Origin: Chloroflexota bacterium
Lineage (GTDB): Bacteria > Chloroflexota > Dehalococcoidia > Lucifugimonadales > JAPUKM01
Reading direction: 5' to 3'
Length of the DNA: 5,071 nucleotides
Assembly (NCBI GenBank): GCA_027295645.1
Contig: JAPUKM010000248.1
Location: 1-5,071 of the forward strand
Position 1 is the stretch's first letter; each line of letters starts with the position of its first letter. A model generated the notes under the pieces. That model was not told the DNA's origin, ran no database searches, and saw nothing but the letters and a program-made list of their open reading frames with translations. Shown piece after piece: positions 1 to 4,107 of the stretch. A program made the position numbers and the translations under genes.

Positions 1-117
1 ACCTACTGGCTGTTCAAGCGCCGCTTTACCTCCTCCGACAGCTCCCGGGTGGCCAGCGATACCAAGAAGGGGCTGGAGCGTCTCATGAAGATGCACCGCC
101 CCCTTCCCTCGCCGTGA
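1..117 (+). CDS. C-terminal fragment of an unrecognised protein (5' end outside window)
   Basis: Frame 1 is open from the first base to a TGA at 115-117, giving the last 38 residues of a protein that begins upstream. The tail starts TYWLFKRRF, is rich in Lys/Arg and Ser, and ends in a Pro-rich stretch (HRPLPSP). Third codon positions are mostly G or C, as in the clear genes nearby, which supports real coding. There is no recognisable domain, and 38 residues are too few to assign a family. It converges on the hydrolase gene with only 5 bases between the two stop codons, and I see no terminator hairpin there, so the two transcripts probably overlap at their 3' ends. Confidence 0.5.
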   Translation, partial: TYWLFKRRFTSSDSSRVASDTKKGLERLMKMHRPLPSP

Positions 118-122
118 CCCGG

Positions 123-944
123 CTACGGTGCCCCGGTTGCGTCCAGATAGCCCGTCCGTTCCAGGAACGCGAACAGCTCGCCGGCGAACCCCTCCGGGTC
201 ACGAGCCGGGTACTGGCCATACGGAAGGTCAATGATCCGCCCCTCGGCGTGAGGAGTCAGCGCCACCGCCTTCTCGTTCCTGTTCCGAAGTAAATCGCCC
301 TCCGTGACCAGGAAGAGGGTCGGGCAGGCGATCCTGGGCAGCGCTCCGACCATATCGAACTGAAAGGCCGCCTGGTACGCCCAGTCGTACCGGTCGGCGG
401 TCCGCAGGAACTCGGTGGCGGCCAGGTGGAGCAGCTCCACCGGCGAGTCGTCACCCCAGATGCGTTGATAGCGGCTCCATAGCCATTTCAGGTGAGCGCC
501 GTCCTGCGAGAGGGTGAACGGCTCCAGGTAGGTCCGCAGCTTATTCTGAGCCTCCTCCTTGTCGTACAGCGGGCAGCCCAGAACCACCAGCGAGTGCACC
601 CGCTCCGGCAGGTCCACCGCAATCTGGATGGCGATGGAGCCGCCCGTGTGGCTTCCCACCAGAGCGATGCGTTCCAGGCCCAGCGAGTCCAGGAAAAGGG
701 TAAGCCGCTCGGCATAGCCCGTGATGGGCACCAACTCCGGCGGCGGGTCGGACGCCCCGTACCCCGGTGTGTCTGGCGCTATGGCCCGCACACGGCGGCC
801 CACTGCGGGTAACGCGGCATCATAGATTCGCCCGGATATCGGGCTCTCGTGCAGCAGCACAACGGGGGGGCCTGTCCCCGCCTCGCGGTAGTGGACCTGG
901 CCAAAGGGGGTGTCCGCGTAGCCTGAGCGAATCTGTGCTTCCAT
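123..944 (-). CDS. Alpha/beta-hydrolase-fold protein with an altered catalytic triad
   Basis: A 273-residue protein of normal length for a single-domain alpha/beta hydrolase. Fold landmarks in order: beta-3 and oxyanion loop VVLLHESP (28-35), APDTPGYGASD (56-66), nucleophile elbow VGSHTGG (96-102), a helical cap (about 128-198), CPTLFLVTEGD (207-217) and the C-terminal LPYGQYPARDPEGF (240-253). At the elbow the GxSxG nucleophile position is His99 (Ser98 is displaced by one), the acid is probably Asp217, and the usual catalytic His position is Gln244. Ordinary serine esterase, haloalkane dehalogenase or epoxide hydrolase chemistry is therefore doubtful; it could be a divergent enzyme or a non-catalytic binder. 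There is no signal peptide, so it is likely cytoplasmic. The ATG is preceded by GGGAGG at a normal distance. It is the last gene of the minus-strand block, 36 bases after the cupin, and probably co-transcribed with it. The fold is sure; the function is not. Confidence 0.9.
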   Translation of the reverse strand: MEAQIRSGYADTPFGQVHYREAGTGPPVVLLHESPISGRIYDAALPAVGRRVRAIAPDTPGYGASDPPPELVPITGYAERLTLFLDSLGLERIALVGSHTGGSIAIQIAVDLPERVHSLVVLGCPLYDKEEAQNKLRTYLEPFTLSQDGAHLKWLWSRYQRIWGDDSPVELLHLAATEFLRTADRYDWAYQAAFQFDMVGALPRIACPTLFLVTEGDLLRNRNEKAVALTPHAEGRIIDLPYGQYPARDPEGFAGELFAFLERTGYLDATGAP

Positions 945-968
945 AGATAGAGCCTCCCGGTAATGGAA

Positions 969-988
969 GCGCCTCTTGTGTCAGGCGC
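969..988 (-). repeat. Intercistronic hairpin over the cupin stop codon
   Basis: A perfect 6-bp inverted repeat, GCGCCT at 969-974 and AGGCGC at 983-988, encloses an 8-base loop. In the minus-strand transcript it straddles the cupin stop codon (981-983) in the 36-base gap before the hydrolase. No T-run follows on the minus strand, so it is not a convincing intrinsic terminator. It could stabilise the upstream message or tune translation of the hydrolase. With six base pairs, chance cannot be excluded. Confidence 0.35.
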
Positions 989-1847
989 GCAGGAAGTCCA
1001 GCCATCCCTCGGTCTTCATAAACAGCTCGGCCCCCTCCTCGCTGACCATCGGCGGGTGAACCGAGCCGGCCTCTCGATAGATGTAGCCCCCCTTGGGAAT
1101 TCCGCGGTCGCCAATGGCCAGGGAGCCTGAGAGGACGAAGAGCTGCTGAGCGGCCGAATGGCCTCCCGGTCCCTCCTGGCGGTAACTGCTGTCCAGCCTG
1201 ACCAGGAGCGACTGGGATCCCACGACGGGGTTCTTGCTGAGCACTTTGAAGGAGACGTGGTCCAGGTCGTAGCCCTGCAACGGCCCCTCTGAACGGGCGA
1301 ACGCCGGGCCGCGCTGCCACGGGACCAGATTGGTGTCAAGACGCTTGACCCAGCCTCGTGGGCCGATGGCGGCGTCATGGTCCGAGTGCAGCTGATTCGT
1401 GCCGCACTCCTCATCCGGCCGGACGCGCCGCGAGGATGGGCCGCTCCTTTCCGGTTCGCTGATGCCCTCATGGAACAGGAGCGCATCGAAGCCCTCCGCG
1501 CTCTCCACCCAGTGGACCCAGCCGGGAGGGCGCCAGAAGTAGTCGCCCCCCTTGAACTCCCCCTCGCCGTGAATGTAGCACGCACCCTCAAGGAGGAGAC
1601 ACTCCTCAACGGAGTCGTGATAGGAGGGGGTGAGGTCGGCGTAGCCGGGCGTGAGATGGATGCGCTCACCCCGCTTCGTCGTGTCCGGGTCGCTGAGCAG
1701 CAGCTTCATGTTGTATTTGGAGAAGGTCTCCTCCAGCTTCTCAGGGGGGCCCAGGTTGGCCCGGAACTCCGGTGCCATCTTCGCGATGCTATCGACACCG
1801 TTCTCCCACGCTATGGCCTCGGTATCGACGACGTGGAGATCGGGCAT
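981..1847 (-). CDS. Two-domain cupin (bicupin) protein
   Basis: A 288-residue soluble protein with two cupin beta-barrels. Domain 1 (about 60-130) has motif 1 as H77-x3-E81-x6-G88 and motif 2 as G101-x5-P107-x-G109-x2-H112, a very good match to the cupin consensus. Domain 2 (about 210-285) repeats the layout: H230-x3-Q234-x6-G241, then G253-x5-E259-x-G261-x2-H264. The first His of the classic HxH is missing in both (Ser75, Gly228). Domain 1 thus keeps a His/Glu/His metal set, while domain 2 keeps two His and has Gln for Glu. The pattern resembles ChrR-like or DUF4437-type cupins, which include metal-dependent dioxygenases or hydrolases and ligand sensors; I cannot choose between these. The ATG has a purine-rich AAGGGGGA upstream. 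It follows the lipoprotein by 85 bases and precedes the hydrolase by 36, so it is probably the first gene of a two-gene message. No signal peptide is seen. Confidence 0.85.
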   Translation of the reverse strand: MPDLHVVDTEAIAWENGVDSIAKMAPEFRANLGPPEKLEETFSKYNMKLLLSDPDTTKRGERIHLTPGYADLTPSYHDSVEECLLLEGACYIHGEGEFKGGDYFWRPPGWVHWVESAEGFDALLFHEGISEPERSGPSSRRVRPDEECGTNQLHSDHDAAIGPRGWVKRLDTNLVPWQRGPAFARSEGPLQGYDLDHVSFKVLSKNPVVGSQSLLVRLDSSYRQEGPGGHSAAQQLFVLSGSLAIGDRGIPKGGYIYREAGSVHPPMVSEEGAELFMKTEGWLDFLRA

Positions 1848-1907
1848 CGGCGTTTCCCCCTTGCTCTGATTCCTGCCCTATTGCAGGCTATCTCTGCGAC
1901 GGGACGA

Positions 1908-1936
1908 AGGATAGTGGTTCCCCCAGGTGCCGTCAA
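1908..1936 (-). promoter_or_regulatory. Candidate sigma70-type promoter for cupin and hydrolase
   Basis: On the minus strand TTGACG (1936-1931) is followed by a 17-base spacer and TATCCT (1913-1908), matching 5/6 and 4/6 of the -35 and -10 consensus. Transcription would begin near 1901, leaving a leader of about 54 bases before the cupin ATG at 1847. The -35 box overlaps the lipoprotein stop codon (1933-1935), so this would be an internal promoter that lets cupin and hydrolase be made apart from the lipoprotein. The leader contains a weak 5-bp hairpin (1872-1887). Read from sequence only. Confidence 0.4.
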
Positions 1937-2883
1937 CCGTTGATCAACGCCACCTTCTCGCCGTTCACGTCAACGGTGTAAGTCGTGTCGGGGTCAAAGT
2001 CGCTGCCCAGCGGAATCCTGGTCTCCGTGGTGCCATAGACCTGGGCGCAGATTACGCCGGGGTCCGCCGGCCTCCAGTTGAGCATCTCTATGCTTACCGT
2101 ATCGCCGCCGCGCTCCAGCCGGTAGCCGGCGAAGGACACGCAGGCGTTGGGAAGGCCGGATACCACCACCAGGCTGTACTGTGGTGGGAAGCTCTCCATG
2201 ATCAGCAGCTCGACGCTCTCTATGGGAGCCGGCACCTGTACCAGGCCGGGGTCGTGGCTCCTCCGGTCACGCCAGACCACGGTTTCGTCTTCACGCGCCT
2301 CCAGGAAATCCGGCACACGCCCGTCTCCCTGGCCGGTGATGCCACCGTCCGGATGGCCGATGATGACGCCGTCCGCATCATACAGGTCGCTGAAGATGTC
2401 GCAGCATCGTTGGGGCAGGAAATAAACGGTCTGCCCCTTGTATTCATATTGAGCTATGAAGGCGGGCGGGTTCGCCACCGGTTCGCTCTCCAGCCGCTGA
2501 ATGAGCTCTCTCAGCCACGGCATAAGAGGTAGAGCCGTCGGCACCACCACTTCCGCCGTTTCGCTGTAGCCCACCACGTCCCGTACCTCTACGGTATGTT
2601 GCCCCGGTGTCACGTCCTGGAAGACGTGCTCCAGAATTGGAATGGGAGCATTGACCTGGTCGGGGACTCTGCCGTCCAGCGTTACCTGCACGTCGATGCC
2701 CGCAAACACCTGCAGCAGTACCGTCACAGTGGAGCCGTCCACCAGGATGCTTTCAATGGCCCACTCCTTTGCTGGCGAAGGTGTCGCCGTGGCGGTGGAC
2801 GGAGGTGTCGCGGTGGCTTCGCTACCGCAGGCTGCCGCCAACAGTCCGGTCACCAGGGCAACAATCGAGATGGTTCGTATCAT
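1933..2883 (-). CDS. Secreted lipoprotein with Thr/Pro-rich linker and DUF6970-like central region
   Basis: A 316-residue protein that begins with a lipoprotein signal: charged MIRT, a hydrophobic core (about 5-18) and a lipobox-like LLAAAC with Cys19 as the probable lipidated residue. A low-complexity linker (21-37) contains two copies of ATATP, a style common in Chloroflexota surface lipoproteins. Residues about 41-115 look like a small beta-sandwich. Residues about 145-193 carry LYDADG, then HPDGGITGQGDGRVPDF, which resembles the DUF6970 pattern as I remember it (LYD..G, PDGG.TG.GDG..PDF). Residues about 220-316 form a third beta-rich part that includes YGTTETRIPLGSDFDPDTTYTV. Cysteines at 160, 161, 248 and 279 may form disulphides outside the membrane. 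I see no catalytic motif; ligand binding or a structural role is possible. The ATG follows GAGGAG at 6 bases. It is the first gene of the minus block and is transcribed divergently from the LLM gene. Confidence 0.88.
   Translation of the reverse strand: MIRTISIVALVTGLLAAACGSEATATPPSTATATPSPAKEWAIESILVDGSTVTVLLQVFAGIDVQVTLDGRVPDQVNAPIPILEHVFQDVTPGQHTVEVRDVVGYSETAEVVVPTALPLMPWLRELIQRLESEPVANPPAFIAQYEYKGQTVYFLPQRCCDIFSDLYDADGVIIGHPDGGITGQGDGRVPDFLEAREDETVVWRDRRSHDPGLVQVPAPIESVELLIMESFPPQYSLVVVSGLPNACVSFAGYRLERGGDTVSIEMLNWRPADPGVICAQVYGTTETRIPLGSDFDPDTTYTVDVNGEKVALING
1938..1949. repeat. 12-base perfect palindrome CGTTGATCAACG
   Basis: A perfect 12-base palindrome in the last codons of the lipoprotein gene. 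It sits immediately upstream of the candidate cupin -35 box, and its centre is about 42 bases before the predicted start of transcription. That is where class II activators bind, so it could be an operator. It also encodes the Ile-Asn end of the lipoprotein, so it may be incidental. Confidence 0.3.
2780..2817 (-). repeat. Short direct repeat encoding the ATATP linker motifs
   Basis: Two 14-base copies (2780-2793 and 2804-2817) differ at one base and are spaced with a 24-base period. They encode the two ATATP motifs (residues 23-27 and 31-35) of the lipoprotein linker. Such in-frame repeats can gain or lose units without breaking the gene, so linker length may vary between strains. Confidence 0.6.
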
Positions 2884-2925
2884 GCATGACTCCTCTTCAT
2901 TCCGAGTATTTTCTGACCTGTTCCC

Positions 2926-2954
2926 ATCCTACGATTGTGAACGGCTCGTGTCAT
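2926..2954 (-). promoter_or_regulatory. Candidate promoter for the lipoprotein gene
   Basis: On the minus strand ATGACA (2954-2949, 5/6 of the -35 consensus) is followed by a 17-base spacer and TAGGAT (2931-2926, 4/6 of the -10 consensus). Transcription would start near 2919, giving a leader of about 36 bases before the ATG at 2883. The -35 box lies inside the imperfect inverted repeat at 2943-2978, so a protein bound there could compete with RNA polymerase. Confidence 0.4.
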
Positions 2955-2978
2955 CGGCAGGGCTACCGATTTCGAGCC
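2943..2978. repeat. Nested imperfect inverted repeat in the divergent regulatory region
   Basis: Outer arms GGCTCG (2943-2948) and CGAGCC (2973-2978) and inner arms ATCGG (2953-2957) and CCGAT (2966-2970) share nearly the same centre, giving 11 paired positions plus two more near the loop. No T-run follows on either strand, and the element lies upstream of both genes, so it is not a terminator. It covers the candidate lipoprotein -35 box, which makes an operator for a dimeric repressor the most natural reading. Confidence 0.45.
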
Positions 2979-3016
2979 TGCTCTTTAGATAAGACGAAAG
3001 ATGGGTGTGAAAAGTT

Positions 3017-3034
3017 CCGCGAGTCTCACCGCGG
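3017..3034. repeat. Inverted repeat CCGCG-N8-CGCGG upstream of the LLM promoter
   Basis: Perfect 5-bp arms at 3017-3021 and 3030-3034 are separated by 8 bases. The element ends 13 bases before the strong -35 box at 3048, and its centre is about 57 bases before the predicted start of transcription. This position fits an activator site. The arms are short and purely G/C, so chance is a real alternative in GC-rich DNA. Confidence 0.3.
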
Positions 3035-3047
3035 CTATGTGCCCATC

Positions 3048-3076
3048 TTGACATGGACACCTGTGGCTGATATAAG
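3048..3076 (+). promoter_or_regulatory. Strong sigma70-type promoter for the LLM / CoA-transferase unit
   Basis: A perfect -35 box TTGACA (3048-3053), a 17-base spacer and TATAAG (3071-3076, 5/6 of the -10 consensus). Transcription should begin near A3083, leaving a leader of about 26 bases before the TTG start at 3109. This is the best promoter match in the window, and it sits exactly where the plus-strand unit needs one. Confidence 0.7.
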
Positions 3077-3096
3077 TCGACCATTCTTGCTTGATG

Positions 3097-3102
3097 AGGG
3101 GA
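3097..3102 (+). promoter_or_regulatory. Ribosome binding site that selects the TTG start of the LLM gene
   Basis: AGGGGA lies 6 bases before the TTG at 3109. The upstream in-frame starts, TTG 3091 and ATG 3094, have no purine-rich Shine-Dalgarno sequence before them and would lie within about 11 bases of the predicted transcript start. The site therefore favours TTG 3109. Confidence 0.6.
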
Positions 3103-3108
3103 TGTGCG

Positions 3109-4050
3109 TTGCCTTCAACCCAGAAGATACAGTTCGGTTTTGGCTCCCTCCGGAACACCCCTCATGTGGCTGAAGATGCTCGTGAGCTGGAGGAGCTGGG
3201 CTTTGACATCATGGGTATGCCTGAGCACCTGATGTCGGGCAACCCGCCGAACAGCACCTGTCTGAGTATTCCCGTTCTTGCGGTGGCCGCCGGTGCCACC
3301 CAGCGCATCCGCCTGCTGAGCACCGTGGTCCTGCTGCCCATCTACCAGCCGGTTACTCTCGCCAAGATGGTCGCCGATCTGGACATCGCCTCCAACGGGC
3401 GGTACATCTTCGGCGTTGGCATCGGGGGAGAGTTCAAGGACGAGTTTCGGGCCGCCGGCATCCCCGTCAACCAGCGGGGAAGGCGCGGGGACGAAATCCT
3501 GACCATCGTAAGGCAACTCTGGACGGAGAAGAACGTCACCTTCAAGGGCAAGTACTATGAGGTCGACGATGTGACCCTCAACCCGCCGCCGCTTAGTAAG
3601 CCTCATCCGGCCCTCTGGGTGGGCGGACGCAGGGATGCCGCCATGCGCCGCGCCGCACGCTTCGGCACCGGCTGGCTGCCCTACCTCTACAGCGTGGAGC
3701 GCTACAAGGATAGCGTCACCAAGATCAAGCAGTACGCCGCCGAGGAGGGACGTGACCTGACCGATTTCGAGTGGGCGCATCATCAGCAGATCTTCCTGGC
3801 CGACAGCACCGAGGAGGGCTATCAGAAAGCGGTTGCCAGCTTTAGCTATAGTACGAGCAGGCCTGTCGACGAATTGATAAAGAGCTACTACTTGTACGGT
3901 ACGCCCAAGGACATCATAAAAGGGCTGGAGCGGATGGTTGATGCGGGCGCCCGGTTGATCAACCTCCTGACCGGCTTCAGTGATAAGGACAATCCTCTGA
4001 ACCAGGCCCGCATCCTGGCCAAAGAGGTGTTGCCCCACTTCAAGGGCTGA
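3109..4050 (+). CDS. LLM-class (luciferase-like) flavin- or F420-dependent oxidoreductase
   Basis: From TTG 3109 this is a 313-residue TIM-barrel protein of the bacterial luciferase-like family, full length for the group. Hallmarks in order: IQFGFGS at the N-terminus (7-13), GFDIMGMPEHL (31-41), then the long conserved stretch RIRLLSTVVLLPIYQPVTLAK (66-86, shown without its flank), LDIASNGRYIFGVGIGG (91-107), a RGRRGDEILTIVRQLW segment (123-138), PHPALWVGGRR (165-175) and RRAARFGTGWLP (180-191). A C-terminal helix with YGTPKDIIKGLERMVDAGA (263-281) is also typical. Family members use reduced FMN or coenzyme F420 to oxidise or reduce small organic substrates; the sequence does not settle the cofactor, and the overall pattern resembles the F420-type subgroups. 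It is cytoplasmic. It begins a plus-strand unit behind a strong promoter, and the CoA-transferase follows 57 bases later. The alternative start ATG 3094 would add 5 residues. The family is certain; the substrate is unknown. Confidence 0.92.
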   Translation: MPSTQKIQFGFGSLRNTPHVAEDARELEELGFDIMGMPEHLMSGNPPNSTCLSIPVLAVAAGATQRIRLLSTVVLLPIYQPVTLAKMVADLDIASNGRYIFGVGIGGEFKDEFRAAGIPVNQRGRRGDEILTIVRQLWTEKNVTFKGKYYEVDDVTLNPPPLSKPHPALWVGGRRDAAMRRAARFGTGWLPYLYSVERYKDSVTKIKQYAAEEGRDLTDFEWAHHQQIFLADSTEEGYQKAVASFSYSTSRPVDELIKSYYLYGTPKDIIKGLERMVDAGARLINLLTGFSDKDNPLNQARILAKEVLPHFKG

Positions 4051-4073
4051 CACTTCAGTGAGGAGTGTGGCCC
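4044..4073 (+). repeat. Intercistronic hairpin over the LLM stop codon
   Basis: GGGC (4044-4047) pairs with GCCC (4070-4073), and ACACT (4050-4054) pairs with AGTGT (4064-4068). A T-G wobble and one bulged G lie between the two stems, and the loop has 9 bases. The hairpin spans the LLM stop codon (4048-4050) and ends 34 bases before the CoA-transferase ATG. An A-rich stretch, not a T-run, follows, so it should not terminate transcription. An mRNA-stability or processing role between the two genes is possible. Confidence 0.45.
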
Positions 4074-4107
4074 AACGAACGGAATCTCACCTACCGAAAG
4101 GAGAGTC

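Noticed and set aside
100..140. Possible bidirectional terminator between the converging genes at 117 and 123
   Set aside because: No stable hairpin with a flanking T- or A-run is visible; the gap is only 5 bases.
820..1320. A 166-codon minus-strand open frame overlapping the cupin and hydrolase genes
   Set aside because: It is in a different frame across two well-supported genes and gives an Arg/Pro/Gly-rich product typical of a shifted GC-rich frame.
1872..1887. Small inverted repeat CCTGC-N6-GCAGG between lipoprotein and cupin as a terminator
   Set aside because: Only 5 base pairs and no T-run on the minus strand, so it cannot be supported as an intrinsic terminator.
1377..1943. A 188-codon plus-strand open frame opposite the cupin
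   Set aside because: The cupin motifs on the minus strand are clear and internally duplicated; the plus frame shows no domain.
1927..2532. A 201-codon plus-strand open frame opposite the lipoprotein
   Set aside because: The minus-strand product has a lipoprotein signal, linker and recognisable motifs; the plus frame has none and no good ribosome binding site.
3115..4053. A 312-codon open frame on the minus strand, antisense to the LLM gene
   Set aside because: It lies entirely over a gene with clear LLM motifs, its translation has no recognisable domain, and long antisense open frames are expected in GC-rich coding DNA.
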